64,000 nucleotides of DNA. It comes from Prorocentrum cordatum (taxonomy: Eukaryota > Sar > Dinophyceae > Prorocentrales > Prorocentraceae). Shown piece by piece: positions 21,185 through 32,971 of the stretch (position 1 is its first letter; every line of letters begins with the position of its first letter). A model generated the notes under the pieces. It ran no database searches, was not told the origin of the DNA, and saw only the letters and a list, made by a program, of their open reading frames with translations. The DNA lies in assembly GCA_963575745.1 (NCBI GenBank), contig CAUYUJ010004300.1, positions 1-64,000 of the forward strand. Reading direction: 5' to 3'. The position numbers were made by a program, and so were the translations under genes.

Positions 21185-21740
21185 TGAGGGGCTGCCAACT
21201 ACGCAGCCGTCGCCACGTTCGTGAGCTCCTGTGAGGTCCAGCGCAGCGACGCCCCACGCGTCCCCAACTCGCCTCTCTAGAAGCTTCCGAGTTGGCACCT
21301 GTCGTCACTTTCGTGCCCACCTGGGAGATCCAGCTGATTGACGCCCCACGCAGACCCAAATTAAAGGTCGCCTCACAGCGAGGTGCCCACTGCACAACTG
21401 GCGCCACTTTCGTGAGCTCCTGTGAGGTCCAGCGCAGCGACGCCCCACACGGACCTAAGTGAGAGCTCGCCACTTTCATGAGCCTCTGGGAGGTCCAGCG
21501 CAGTGGCACCCCACGCGGACCCAAATGGGAGCTCGCCTCTCTGGGAGTTGCCACACCCCCGCAACCGTCGCCATTCCCGAGAGCACAGGAGGAGGAGGGA
21601 CGAGGGAGGAGGAGGGAGGAGGAGTGTGTGTTCCTGGGGCCTGCCACCTGCGCAAGTGTCCTCACTTCCGCGAGCTCCGGGGTTGGCCAGGGCAGTGACG
21701 CCCTGCGCAGACCCGAACGAGACCTCTCCTCCCCGACGAC
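21185..21740 (+). repeat. Tandem repeat of about 90-100 bp, four to five units
   Basis: GAGCTCCTGTGAGGTCCAGC, GCAGCGACGCCCCACGC and CGCCACTTTCGTG recur at 21,222, 21,417 and, degraded, near 21,310, 21,480 and 21,670. Unit length drifts, so no frame is maintained. Confidence 0.65.
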
Positions 21741-22800
21741 TGCAGGCGAAGAGATGTGCCAAGACCCGACTCCACAGCCTGTCCTGGGCCCGCTCTGGCG
21801 AGGAACTCGAGGCGGGTCCATCAGCGACGCGGGGGTCCCAAGGAGGCCCAGACGGGTTCGAAGCATGATGTTTACGACTTAACCAAGCGTTTTAAGGAAT
21901 CAGAATCCGCAGAGCGTGGTGGAGGATGGAAGGAAGTGTGGATGTTCGTGTTGATTTGGGCTCCAGGACATCGCACGCTTCGGGCGTGCAGATTCTTTCA
22001 TGGCGCCCGGAGGTGCCCGACCCTTGGCGTACAACGGCATTCTCGCTATAGATAGTTGCATTCGCACGCGCTTCATGTTTCATACATGTGTGCATGTCCT
22101 TGTTTTTTGGGGTGGTCGGAGCGAGGTGGATTCTGCCAGCCTGCTTTCTAGCCTTGATCCCCAGATGGAATGTCGAGTGCCACAGAAATGCCGAATCTGG
22201 ACGGGTTTTCACGCGTCGGCCCCTGGGAGGCGATGCTCGTTCGACACCGTTTCGAGACGTGTCCGGGTTCTCGAAGTTGTGTTTGCGACGTGGTCCTCAA
22301 GTGCGATGGGAACAGCATGAGGTTTGAGGGCAGCTCGAAGGTTTCGATCTTCGATTCGCGACCAGCGAAAAGGGTCCAGCGCGACAGACATGCCGGGTGG
22401 TTGGTCGGCGTTCTCCCAGTGATTGCTCCAATCCGCAGGCACCAAGGGTCTCGACCCTTTCCCTGTGGGTGCGGTGGGGAGGAGAATGGGAGAGGAATGG
22501 GCTCAGAGGCTTCCTCGAGGGCACAGAGAACCTCCTCAGAAGGCCAGAGGCCCTCTGAGAAGTCCCGCCGCCTTCAGAGAAGGCCTTCTTCTTCCTCGTC
22601 TGCTTATTGTTCGTTATCTTATTATTATTAGGATTATTATAAGTCTTCTTCTTAGTGGTATTAGTATCACTATTCTTCTCAGCCGTATGATTAGTATTAG
22701 GTCGATTCGCCCTAGTATTATCATTATCACTAGTAGTAGCATTCGTAGTATGATTATTATTTTGTGTTGTATTACCCTTCCTATTGTTATTATTGTCTTA
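21741..22800. other. Intergenic stretch with a dispersed repeat and ATT-rich tract
   Basis: 22,165-22,330 shares TTTTCACG(C/T)GTCGG, CTGGGAGGC and GGTCC(T/G)CAAGTGCGATGG with 32,500-32,645. 22,610-22,800 is a degenerate (ATT/AGT)n tract. No gene recognised. Confidence 0.55.
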
Positions 22801-23640
22801 CTATTATTCCTCTTCTCAGTTCCCCCCCCCCTCGCTCGCCGCCGAGTAGGGGATGCGGGAGGGGCCAGGGAGCATCAGATCGGATCGGCGTCTGGGGTTG
22901 ACGATCCCTGCGCAGCTGCCCTCCGCTCCTCGACGACTCTTGCACCTGGTCGGTCTCGATATTCGGGACTGGTTCGGCCTCGGCAGTCGAGGCCGTTGTT
23001 GGATGATGTTCGATATGCTGGAGACGTGGAGGAGGAAGACAGCGAGGGTGAAGCCTGTCCATGTCGCGCGCAAATGCGTCCTAAAGGTTGTCTGCATGTC
23101 CCATTGCCGTCCTCGGCCATGCTATCGGCCGCTTGTCCGTCATATCGATCGCCTTCGTCTTCCTCCACATCTTCATCCGCCTGTTCGACTTTGTCCTCTT
23201 CCATCTGCCCCCCCCCAGCCCGCTCCTCATTCGCATCCTTCGACGCGCCTTCATTCTCACCCAACTCATCCTCCCTCCCACCCGCTCCTCCTCTGCCCTC
23301 TCCTCCTTTTCCTCCCCCTCCTCGTCCCCCTCCCCCTCCCCCCCCTGCCATTCTCCCCCCCCTCCTCAGCTTCCTCTCTGCCCCCGCACGAGGACCTATC
23401 GCCCGTGCCGGTGCTCCAGCGGAACGGCGGTGAGCCGACCGACAGGCTGCCCACGGCACACACGTGTTTCAACTTGTTGCTGTTGCCGGAGCGAGCGGGG
23501 GCAAGCCGTTCCTTCTGCATCTGATGTTCTCTCTCTCTCTCTATCTCTATCTCCATCCCTTCTTCTCTTTCCCTCTCTCTCTCTCTCTTTCATCTCTCTC
23601 CACCCTTATCTAATCGACTGACATAAATATAGTTGTGCGT
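22801..23640. other. Pyrimidine-rich intergenic stretch
   Basis: Increasingly C/T-rich, with CCTCC runs at 23,270-23,380 and (CT)n at 23,525-23,610. Long frames are compositional. Nothing gene-like seen. Confidence 0.5.
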
Positions 23641-24680
23641 ACATACATTATAAACATATATGTCAGTGTATATATATATATATGTATATATGTGTGTGTG
23701 CCATATGTGCCTGCGGCAAGTCCCGCCACCGTGCCAGCCCAACAATCTGGGTGGCGACTGTTCCACGGGAGACCGTGACGTCTGACACCTCGTACCCCCA
23801 GGTTCGGGAATGCCGTGATGAGGATGATGAGGATGACGAGGATGATGGGGATGATGGTGATGATGGTGGTGGTGATGCTGATGATGTGATGGTGATGACG
23901 ATGACGATGACGACAGTAGTGGTGATGATGATGACGACGACGATGACGATGATGATGATGGTGGTGGTGATGATGATGAGGAGGAGGATGAAGTTGATGA
24001 AGATGGTGAAGATGAGGATGGTGAGGATGATGATGAGGCTGATGAGGATAGTGATGATGGTGTTGATGATGATGGTGGTGGTGATGATGATGGTGCTGAT
24101 GCTGGTGATGATGATGTTGATGATGCTGATGATGATGTTGATAATGATGATGAGGATGGTTGTGATGATGATGACGATGACGATGGTGATTACGATGATG
24201 ATCATGATGATGATCATGATGATGATGAGTACGCTGATGATGATCAAGATGAAGATGATGCTGATGTTCATGATCATGATCATGATCATGATCGTGATGA
24301 TGATGATGATGATGGTGATGGTGATGGTGATGGTGATGGTGATGGTAATGATAATGATAATGGTGATGATGAGGAGGAGAAAGAGAAGCAGCAGGAGCAG
24401 GAGCAGGAGGAGTAGGGAGATGAAGGCCGTCATATGTGATACCTTCCGTCTTCACTATTGAAGGAACTCTCATTCAACTCGATTGGGCCGTCTTTGGGTT
24501 GACTTGGCCTTCTGTGAGACAGTCTTGGGGCTCTCTTGGGCCATGTTGGGGCCCTCTTGGGCGTCTGGTGCGTTTCTGGGGGCCGTCGTGGCGCCGTCTT
24601 GGGCCGTCGAAGGGCCTCGTGCGCCTCTTTGGAGCATTGAGGCAGTCTCGAGCACAATCTTCAGGTGGAGGGTCATACGT
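23641..24680 (+). repeat. GAT composite repeat, copy 1
   Basis: Order: (AT/GT)n tract; GCGGCAAGTCCCGCCACCG, CAGCCCA and CTGGGTGGCGAC; a (GAT)n array of about 560 bases (23,815-24,370); then TGGGCCGTCTTTGGG and a CTTGGGGCC array including GGGCCATGTTGGGGCCCTC and TTTCTGGGGGCCGTCGTGG. The same blocks in the same order are found at 37,240-38,480, so the GAT array is internal to an interspersed repeat. Confidence 0.8.
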
Positions 24681-25684
24681 GTCAGTTCACTCTCCCGTCT
24701 CTGGCCCGTTGTCGGGCGATCTTATGGGCCTCGTCCCTGGGCGATATTGGGGGTCCCCACGTTCGTAAGACCGAAGAGGCGAGAAGCAGGACCAAGAATT
24801 ATACACGCTGGTCGTTGAAAGTAGGTATTTCTGGATTCCCAGATCCCAATCTACTTCAAGCGCCTTCCTACTTCAAGAATCGAGATGGTTTTGCTGTGTA
24901 TTGTTATTATCTGGGAGGGCCTGGACCCGATCCACCTTATCCGCATTCCGACTTCATGTGTTTACTTATTGCTTCCGACCAACGTGTAAACATTCGGTCT
25001 ACATGTGTTATCATGGTGTTGGCCTCTCTGGGGCAGCCTTGCGGCCTCCAAGACCGCCCAAGGATGCGCCGAAGCGAGTCTGGGGGCCCGTTCCGGGGCG
25101 TGTCTGCCTGACGCTTGGAAGGATATCGGGGAGTGTTGGAGTCTGCTTGGGCGGGCCTGATACCCTAGAGAGCCACGAGGGAAAAACGCCGTGCCCATTT
25201 GGCTCAGTCGCGCGCACCTTTGTGTACTTCTTGCGCGTCGCCCACCCAAGGCTGGCGTGCAACACCATCTGTCTGCAACAGGAGGTGCCGTCCGACGTCC
25301 ACACCCAGGAGTGGCGACGTGGCCCTGACATGGACTTCACGCCCCCGTGTTCGCAGCATCCCATTCCACACGAGACACGAGAGGGCACCAGGGGATGTCC
25401 ACTCCGAAATGCAATCCTGGGATCGACCTCATCATGGAGGTCGTTTTTTTTATTCCTTGTTTGGCCGATCGGCGCGGGCCTTCGCACCCCCCCCCTCCCC
25501 CCCGCCCCTTCCGTGGAGTAGATCTCGGCTGCTTTGGGCGCCCGCTCCGAGCGTGTGGAGCCTCCCCCACAGTGGACGCGCTTCTGCAGACAGCCGCGCA
25601 CGAGGTCTGGGGCCAGACCGCCCCCCCTGCCCCCCCCCCCTTCTTCCCAATGTCGGAACGCCGAGTAAAAGAACGCTCGCCATC
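24681..25684. other. Intergenic stretch
   Basis: No convincing gene. 25,480-25,680 (GGGCCTTCGCACCCCCCCC ... CCCAATGTCGGAACGCCGAG) matches 44,570-44,700 over short blocks, marking a dispersed GC-rich repeat. Confidence 0.5.
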
Positions 25685-25905
25685 TCCTCCTCCTCCTCCT
25701 CCTCCTCCTCCTCATTTCCCTCCTTCTCCTCGTACCCTCCTCTTATTCCTCCTCCTCCTCCACCTCCACCTCCTCCTCCTCCTCCTCCTCCTCCTCCTCA
25801 TCCTCATCCTCATCCTCATCCTCATCCTCATCCTCATCCTCATCCTCATCCTCATCCTTATCCTCCTCATCCTCCTCATCCTCCTCATCCTCCAGCTCCT
25901 CCTCC
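25685..25905. repeat. CTC and ATCCTC array
   Basis: (CTC)n changes to (CATCCT)n at about 25,800 and back. Hexamer ATCCTC is repeated about ten times without error. Confidence 0.9.
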
Positions 25906-26204
25906 TGCTCCTTCTCCTGCTCTCGGCCGTCTGGGTGTCACCCTGCAGGGCGCAACAAGGCCAAGGGTCCCGACGCGCAGAGCACCGGCCACGAGCGGCC
26001 GGTTGTGCCACGCGGGGCCAGTCTCGGGGTACCAGCCATACGGCACAGGTTGGGAACGGCCGAAGGCGACACCCAGAGCCATTTCCTTGCAGTGGAGGCC
26101 CCAAGTGCAAGCACCATGTGGGGACGATCGAGAGCATCATCGATGCTCCGCCTCTGTCCCCACCCCACCCCCGCGCGCCGCGGGAGCGCTCGCTCGCAGG
26201 GAGT
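25906..26204. other. Unique GC-rich stretch
   Basis: No gene or repeat recognised. Confidence 0.4.
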
Positions 26205-27180
26205 TGGGGGGAGGAGAAGGGGGAGGAGGGGGAGGAGGAGGAGGAGGAGGAGGAGGAGGAGGAGGAGGAGGAGGAGGAGGAGGAGGAGGAGGAGGGGGGA
26301 AGGAGGAGGAGGAGGAGGAGGGGCCAGTGTAAACCCAAGAGTCAGCAACGATGTTGGAATTAACTCTCCTTCCAAGCTCCCTCTTCATAGGCGCTACAAC
26401 GGTTCATGTCCAGAAAGGGAGGAGGAAGGAGGAAGGAGGAGGAGGAGGAGGAGGAGGTGGAGGGAGGGAGGGAGGAGGGAGAGGAGCAGGGCCACTCCAA
26501 ACCCACGACGCCGCAACGATCTTGCAATAAATCCCCCCTACGTGCTCCATTATCATAGGTCCTTATATGATGTGGTTCTCAGTCAGGGAAGGGCACCAGT
26601 GAAAGACAACCGTTTGAGAATCCTCAGCCGCGCTAGAACATCGTTCCTGGGACTTCCACTCCACGAGTCAACATGACCTGTTGCACCTCGGCAATCTTAA
26701 CTCGCGTCAGAACAGTCCGTAGGGCTTCAACACCGTTCATAAACGTGATTGTTGCGTCCTGGCGGTCATAAGTCGTGCCAAGACATCGTTCCTTGGGATC
26801 TCAACTCTACGAGCCCTCGAAACTGCCGCAACCTCCAGGTGGAGTGCGCGCGGCGCGAAGGCGACGACAGTCACGTGCTGACAGGGGCCCGCCGTCCATC
26901 CTTGGACCTGCTGTGCAAGCTTGAAGGACGAGCGCGCGCGGTGCTGAAGCGACAGCCACATCCTGAAAAGGGCCCGTCGTCCCATCCTTCAAACCGCGGC
27001 ATCCTGTCAATGACAACTGTGCGCGGCGTCGAGGCGAGCGCCGCCCTTTCGAGAGGGGGGCCCGCTCTCTCCGCCCCTGCGACACCGCTGGTGACGCCCT
27101 GGAGAGGAGCGCGCGCGGCGCTCAAAGGCGAGCGAGAGCCACGCGTCGAAAAGGGCCCGCCGCCCATGAATGGAACAGAA
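26205..27180. repeat. GGA composite repeat, copy 2
   Basis: (GGA)n, then CCAGTGTAAACCCAAGAGTC and AACGATGTTGGAATTAA; a second, degraded set at 26,495-26,540 after another GGA array; GACAACCGTTTGAGAATCC; about 75-bp units with GTTCCTTGGGATCTCAACTC; then degenerate units of about 85 bp built on GCGCGCGGCGC and AAAAGGGCCCG(C/T)CG to 27,165. More diverged in its tandem part than copy 1. Confidence 0.75.
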
Positions 27181-27965
27181 AGCAAACAGCATGTGGAGAA
27201 AACAGACGCACAACACAAAAACACACTGTGTGTGTTGTATACATTATCCTGTGCCCTGTCTCCCTAAAAAGAGCTGTGCGTAGCCCGCCGAGCTTTTAGC
27301 GGAGGAGGTTCGCTCTCGCCCCGCAGATCAAAAAGTGTGTTGTATACACGCTGTACGTGTTGTGTGTGTTGGTTTCTGCCACAGGGACCGCTGCAGCCTT
27401 CCGGCCTCGGGAGCACGAGCGGCGAGGGAGGTCCCCGGGCCGGGAACGCCCGGCCCGCCCCGCCCGCACGCTCCCGGGGTGCGACGGGGAGGACGCGGCT
27501 CCGAGGGAGGAGGCGGGGACGCGAGAAGGGGAAGAGGGCGAGAGGGAGGAAGGGCGAGGAGGAGGAGGAGGAGGGGGGAAGGGCGAGGATGGAGGGAGAG
27601 AGAGGGAGGAGGGGGGCGAGGAGGAGGAGGAGGGAGGAAAGGAAAGAGGGAGAGAGGGAAGAAGGGAGAGGAGGAGGAGGAGGAGGAGGACGACGAGGAG
27701 GAGGAGGAGGAGGAGGGAGAGGGGGAGGGGGGAGGTGTGGGGCGGAGGAGATGGATAAAAAGGGAGGAGAGGAGGAGGACGGAGGAGGAACAGGTGGAGG
27801 ATGTGGAGGAGGAGGAGGAGGAGGAGGAGGGAGATGGAGGGAAGAGGAGGAGGGAGGATGAGAAGGAGAGAGGAGGAGGGAGAAAAAAGAGCCCTCGTTC
27901 TCCTCCTCCTCTTCCTCCTCCCCCCTCGTCCTCCTCCTCCTCCTCCTCCTCCTCCGTTTTTTTGC
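27181..27965. repeat. GGA array facing a CTC array
   Basis: 27,181-27,515 is GC-rich unique DNA with TGTGTTGTATACA at 27,229 and 27,338. GGA/GAG repeats run from 27,520 to about 27,890 and turn directly into CTC repeats (27,898-27,955), forming a long imperfect inverted repeat of purine and pyrimidine. Confidence 0.8.
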
Positions 27966-28054
27966 GTTAGGCAAACATGAGGCGGGGCCTGTCGCCTCTG
28001 CGTGGCATTGGACAAAATCTGAGGTGGCCGACTAAGGCTTGAAGGCAAACCAAT

Positions 28055-28151
28055 AACGCCTGGCTGGCGCAGCGGGAGACAGAAGGGCGCGAGAGGCAAA
28101 GCAAAAGACGGCGGGCCCGCAAGGGCATAGAGTATGCGCCAGCCAGGCGTT
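28055..28151. mobile_element. Small TIR element with perfect 17-bp arms
   Basis: AACGCCTGGCTGGCGCA at 28,055-28,071 is the exact inverse of 28,135-28,151. The whole is 97 bp. No duplication of the target could be identified and no second copy is seen, so mobility is inferred only from the form. Confidence 0.55.
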
Positions 28152-28503
28152 GAAGTAGAGATAGAGGACCGAAACGAGCTGAATCATAGTGAACCAATAG
28201 CCGAGGATCCTTCCATCTATCCCCCGGCCACCATGTTTAGTCAAGGCTAGCAGTATATAGAGCGACAGCTGAGAATAACATGCGACGTGTGTAGCATGTA
28301 GCAGATGGGCTGGCACATACTGTGCTGGCTGGCCCGAGGCAGCGCAAGTACGAGCGCAAGCGGAAGCCGGCACGCGTGTACGATCGGGCGCGTGCGGCAG
28401 CTCTCGGGCTGCTACCCAGGGCTGCTCGGCGCACCCCCGAAACACCTCGACCCTGGGGCCCACGTGTGTGTCGCATTCTTTCTCCGGATTTCGCACGAAC
28501 CCT
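28152..28503. other. Unique intergenic stretch
   Basis: No gene or repeat recognised. Confidence 0.4.
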
Positions 28504-28763
28504 CCCTGACTCCAGATCCACCCTACTTTTGGGAAAGTCGTGAGCAGGGCTTGGAATTTCCGCCTTGCTTTTCAAGCCCTGCTGATGCCAATTCCCGCCC
28601 TGCTTTTCTGTTGCTGTCTCCGCCCTACTTCTGTGGATGTCTGCCCTATTTCATGTTGGGTGCAGAAATTTCCGCCCTACTTGTTCGACTTCTTATAGGT
28701 GGATTTCCGACGCAATTTTAAGTTGGACAAAAAAGCCACAGTAGGGCGGATTTGGAGTCAGGG
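28504..28763. mobile_element. TIR element, CCCTGACTCCA type (260 bp)
   Basis: CCCTGACTCCAGATCCACCC at the left is matched by the inverse of CCCTGACTCCAAATCCGCCC at the right. The inside carries several direct copies of TTTCCGCCCTACTT-like sequence, so the end motif is repeated internally. Non-coding. Confidence 0.7.
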
Positions 28764-28904
28764 ATTTGTGACAAGTAGCCGGCAGAAAATGCATTAGGCT
28801 TGCATGTCAAGTGGTTAGCTTACGGGTGATACCGGAACTGATGCCAGTCTTCATCCCCACTGCGGATCCCCTGATCTCTTTTCCCCTTCTGCTTCTGGGG
28901 TCCA

Positions 28905-30190
28905 TGGTCTGCCCCGGTGGCCACATGCCGCAAGGGCATACCACCACGGCCAGGGATGGTGGCGCCGCGGACCGAGGAGCTGTTCGTCTCGGGCTCCGCT
29001 GCGCTCGAAGGTACACCACAACATCGACGTGCTCGGTCCAACGCGGGTTGCAGTGGAAGCAACCGAGCGCTCGCAATGAATGCCTGCTGTTCCACCTCTA
29101 TCCTCTGCCCTCCGAGCCACATCCTCCGAAAATGGTCGGGGAAAGTGCCCTAGCCGAGTGATGTGTAAGTATAGCTCCCGGCGGCCATCATGAATTTTGG
29201 GTTGCGCCCTGACCGAGGGTCGTAACACAGATTGCGAGTTGAACAGCTCTAAGTCCAATCACTTGGGAGTGCGACGCTGCTCCAAAGTGGAGAACAACAT
29301 AACATGATGTGCGATAAGAGCTCAGATCATGCAATGAAACGATGCTCCTTGAACTCTGTGCATGGCGACGCCCTCATCGACGGTCGTGCCTAAAGATGTT
29401 CTCATCGAGGGTTACCAAATTGTTCACAACCACATCTACTTCGCTTCTCCTCCTCACCTCATCCATACCCCCCCCCCGTTACATTTCGGGTACCACGACT
29501 AGTGGCAGAAGGAAACGACCTCCCATACACGCAAATCAACTGAGGAATGACGACTCCATGTTATCTGCCCTAGTGGCCACGTGCCTCATGGGCCCACCAC
29601 TACGGCCAGGAGTATGGCGGCGGAGCGGACCGAGGAAGGGGCTATTTTCAGCCGCTGTTCGTGTCGCGCGCCGCTGCGCTCGGACACATACTGCAACATC
29701 AGGGTGACCGGTCCACAGCACGCTGTACAGACAGCAGCTGGGCAGTCGCAATGAATGCCATCCTCCTCCTCCTCCACCACCTCCCCATCTCAGCACCTCA
29801 ATGCATCCTCTTCTTCGTCCCGGGCCCATGGTCTGCCCCAGAGGCTACATGCCTCAAGGGCCTACCACCACGACCAGGAATAGGGTGGCGCGGCGCACCG
29901 AGGCGCGGGGTTACACTCAACCGGTGTTCGTTTCGGGCTCCGCTGCGCTCGAAGGTACACCACGACGCCAGCGTGGTCGGTCTCGCGCGGGTTGCAGAAG
30001 AAGCTGCTGTGCGCCCGCAGTGAATGCCCTCCCCTCCTCCACCACCTCCTCCACTCCTCCTCCATACAAGCCCCCGGGGCGCCGCTGCGCAGGAACATGC
30101 ACCTCCATATCACGGCGTGGGGTCCACAACGGGTTTCGGAGGCAGCAACCGACCGCGCGCAGCGAATGCCGTCTAGGCCCCCTTCCCCAT
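28905..30190 (+). repeat. Four diverged copies of a roughly 230-bp unit
   Basis: Units near 28,905, 29,560, 29,828 and 30,066. Shared blocks: GGTCTGCCCC, TACCACCACG(G/A)CCAGG, TTCGTTTCGGGCTCCGCTGC, CTCGAAGGTACACCAC, GCGGGTTGCAG and GCAATGAATGCC, each unit ending in a short CTC tract. The fourth lacks its first third. Differences include indels, so no common frame exists. Confidence 0.75.
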
Positions 30191-30526
30191 CCACCGTCCG
30201 TTCTCTCCGACCCCATCCCCGCCCGAACCACAAGACAGAAGCGTCTCGTATTAAAGTTTGTGCTGTCTGGTCGGCCACCAGCATACACGACGGAACGACG
30301 ATACTCAAGAATAACATGAAATACCCCTTGACGCACTTACAATCCCGCTCCCGCCATAATGGCTGGCACGGTGGGCCCAAGGAGGGCGAGGGCAAGGATG
30401 GGTAATAACCTTAAAACAAGAGGACGGGCCAGGAGGGAGAGGTAGATTAGGGAGACCTCTCATACCGTAACGTTGATGATGTTCATCGTGTCTGTGGTTG
30501 TGGCCGCTTAATCGCAAACAAAAGCT

Positions 30527-30529
<3 letters not shown>

Positions 30530-30565
<36 letters not shown>
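30530..30565. repeat. AT dinucleotide run
   Basis: About 17 copies of AT, directly downstream (minus strand) of the last gene-like codons of the neighbouring pseudogene. Confidence 0.95.
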
Positions 30566-30567
<2 letters not shown>

Positions 30568-31600
30568 CGAGTTCTTGCTCGTCCAGTGCGATCGTGGCAA
30601 TGAGAGATTCGACGTCCCCGCGAGCATTGGCATGATCCCACACTTTGTCGAACACCCACCGGTGGTATTGTTCAGCATGGTGCTCGAAACGCTCGGCGGA
30701 CCGCATGAACAATGACAATATATCCGACGTGTCACTGCCGAGTTCAGCATTAGCGGGTTTCACACATAAGGTATTTCTATATGAGATCACGGACCAGCGG
30801 CACTTCGAATGACCCCGATCCCTTAGATCAGCTTCTATCCCACGATGTATTGTTTCGGCCAATGAGTCGAGCTGCTTGCCCCGTCTGAAAACTGTCGGAC
30901 GGGGCGTTGGTATTGTAAGGCGGTAGTCGGCCATGATGATCCTCAGGAGTTGGCGTACAGTCAAAATTTGATCCTTTCATGCGTAAGCGTGTGCCTGCAC
31001 CCACATGTGTAAAGGAAGTAGCAGCGCGTGCACCCTCAACAAATGTACTTGAAATAGGCATGATGATATCCGTCGCAACTGGAAATAATGTTGTGAAGTT
31101 GTTTGCAGAATGCTGCGCAATAGATGCCGAAATATTTGGTAACAGAACGTGCAAATCGTCAAGCTTCGCTTGGGGGTGTAAAATATGGTGAAGGTGATTG
31201 AACGGCAACGTTCGGAGCAACGTCTGGCAGTATCAATTCCCTAGTGTGTTGATGATCATTAGGCCAACTGGAACAGCTTGTCTTTCAGCAGCATCGTTTG
31301 CCGCTTTGCTCGTAATATGTGTGTCCTCTGGTCCCGTTCCCTTCGCCTTTCCGATCGGTTTTCAACTCAGCCTCAAGTGAAACATTATGTTGCCAAGATG
31401 TGCCCTGCCCATCGTGATAGTATTGCTGGAACTGTCCATTGTGTGGATCTGGATATTCCCTCGGCGTGGCATGCTGATGATAAAAATGCTGCTGGAATTG
31501 CCGATCGTGCTGATCTGAAGAACCCATTGTTTGGCCGTCGCAAGGTTGCCTGTGGGAGGAAGGCATCGCGCGGTCAGCAAAACGACTGTGCTCCATGGCG
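30560..31600 (-). pseudogene. Frameshifted gene of unknown family
   Basis: AT-richer and free of simple repeats, unlike its surroundings. On the minus strand, frames with ordinary amino-acid composition follow each other: 31,596 to about 31,290 (Gln/His/Tyr-rich, with FQQHFYHQH and FQQYYHDGQ, then a charged stretch), about 31,180 to 30,970 (PQAKLDDLHVLLPNI ...), and 30,964 to 30,566 (an ATG at 30,934 gives MADYRLTIPTPRP; later EHHAEQYHRWVFDKVWDH). The last two join by a one-base shift at the run AAAATTT near 30,966; two more shifts and stops lie near 31,285 and 31,160. Introns could explain some breaks. I do not recognise the family. It could be the N-terminal region of a retroelement protein. 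Confidence 0.4.
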
Positions 31601-32057
31601 GCGCGGCTTGCCCTGGCTAGCAGGGCGCTGTTGCCCTGGCTGCTAGGGCGGCGCGCACCTCACAACCTCTCTCACATGGCTCGAGAGATCATGAGCTCTC
31701 CTCCTCCTCCTCGTCCTCCTCCTCGTCCTTCCTCGTCGTCCTCGTCGTTACCCTCCTCCTCCTCATCCTCCTCCCCCTCCTCCTACTCCTCCTCCTCCTC
31801 CTCCTCCTCCTCCTCCTCCTCTTCCCTCGACGAGGAGGAATGGCCCGGCTCTTCCCAGAGCCCGCATTTGTGCCTGCCGCACGGGGCACCTGGCCCACGG
31901 GCACCCCGCGGCCTCGCAGGAGTATGGCTCGCCCGAGAAGCTCGAGCGCATGCTGACCACGGCGATGCACAACGCGGAGGGTCTCCCCCGGGAGGGCAAG
32001 TCGGAAATTGGAACGTGTACATTTCGGGGGCGGAAAAGAGGGGGGTGATGACTAGGG
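31601..32057. repeat. CTC/CGT array with flanking unique DNA
   Basis: Pyrimidine array 31,695-31,830; otherwise unique, with two adjacent partial copies of GGCGCGGCTTGCCCTGGCTAG / GGGCGCTGTTGCCCTGGCTGC at 31,600-31,645. Confidence 0.65.
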
Positions 32058-32160
32058 GGGGTGGACATCATGGCGGGGGCCATGATATTTCCCCAGATAT
32101 CATGGCGTCTCCTCTTATTCCATTACGTCCCTGGCCCCCCCGCTGGGTCGCGCACATGCC
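32058..32160 (+). repeat. Dispersed repeat shared with 7,356-7,460
   Basis: Same orientation and order of blocks as the copy at 7.4 kb: GGGGGCCATGATATTTCCCC, CATGGCG(T/C)CTC, CATTACGTCCCTGGCCCCCC. Confidence 0.75.
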
Positions 32161-32817
32161 GCCGGTCATGAGTTGCATCCCCCCCTCTTGGACGCCCCCC
32201 TCCCGGCCGCTCCCGAACATTACCACGGGCGGGTTGTTTCTCAATCCCAGGACTTGGTTGAGGATCGGGGGCGACGTCGGGGTGGTGTGGCGCATGCTTG
32301 TTTGATCCGTGCCCCGGGAAAGCAACGACAAATGTTCACGCCAGGGTCCCGCATGCACCAGGATCCGCTTTGTTGTGCAGATTGCAGTGCAGGGCCAGAA
32401 CAAGCGTCGGCGTATAGAGTTCGGTTCCTTAGCTCATGATGTTCCAAGCTACTTCAGCCTTGACCACCAGAAAGAATTCCGAGCACCAAAAAAGGACGGA
32501 AATTCTAAGGTTTTCACGTGTCGGGCTCTGGGAGGCACCAGTCCGACATTGCTCCAGCTTTCTCTCGACACTCTTCCGGGTGCTCGCAGTTCTTTCTGGG
32601 ATGTGGTCCGCAAGTGCGATGGAAGTAACACCATAATCTTTAGCAGGGGTCGAGGACCGAGGCATGTTGAAGTGCATGCCTCTCTGGGCAACCTGGAGGC
32701 TGCTCGTCGCCACGGCTGGGCTCCCTCTCGAGAGCCGCGTCAGACGTCATCCCCGGAGAGGTCCAGGAGCTGCTTTGGGGTGGGAAGGGCCCTGCCCTCC
32801 AGAGGCTCGAGCATGTC
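32161..32817. other. Intergenic stretch with the second copy of a dispersed repeat
   Basis: 32,500-32,645 corresponds to 22,165-22,330. The remainder holds no recognised gene. Confidence 0.5.
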
Positions 32818-32971
32818 TAGGGGGCCACTTGCGAACCCTACCCCTACCCCCCACGATCTCTGAGGGGGAGGGTGGGGTTCACATAATTCAGGAGCTCCCG
32901 AGCGAAGTGAACCCCACCTTCCCCCTCAGAAATCGTGGGAGGTAGGGTTAGGGTTCGCAAGTGGCCCCCCA
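32818..32971. mobile_element. TIR element with very long arms (154 bp)
   Basis: Arms of about 60 bp with a few mismatches (left GGCCACTTGCGAACCCTACC, right its inverse) enclose a loop of roughly 30 bp. ATGTC flanks both ends (32,813-32,817 and 32,972-32,976), an exact 5-bp duplication. Almost the whole element folds into one hairpin. TAGGGTTAGGGTT in the right arm recalls telomeric repeat but is only two units. Confidence 0.82.

Noticed and set aside
23610-24473. His/Asp/Met-rich 'metal-binding' proteins in the GAT and CAT arrays (also at 11, 37.6, 46.7 and 61.7 kb)
   Set aside because: Homopolymer products of triplet arrays; flanking frames have no gene features.
32941-32960. Telomeric repeat (TAGGGTTAGGG)
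   Set aside because: Only two units, located in one arm of a TIR element and mirrored in the other arm; no array.
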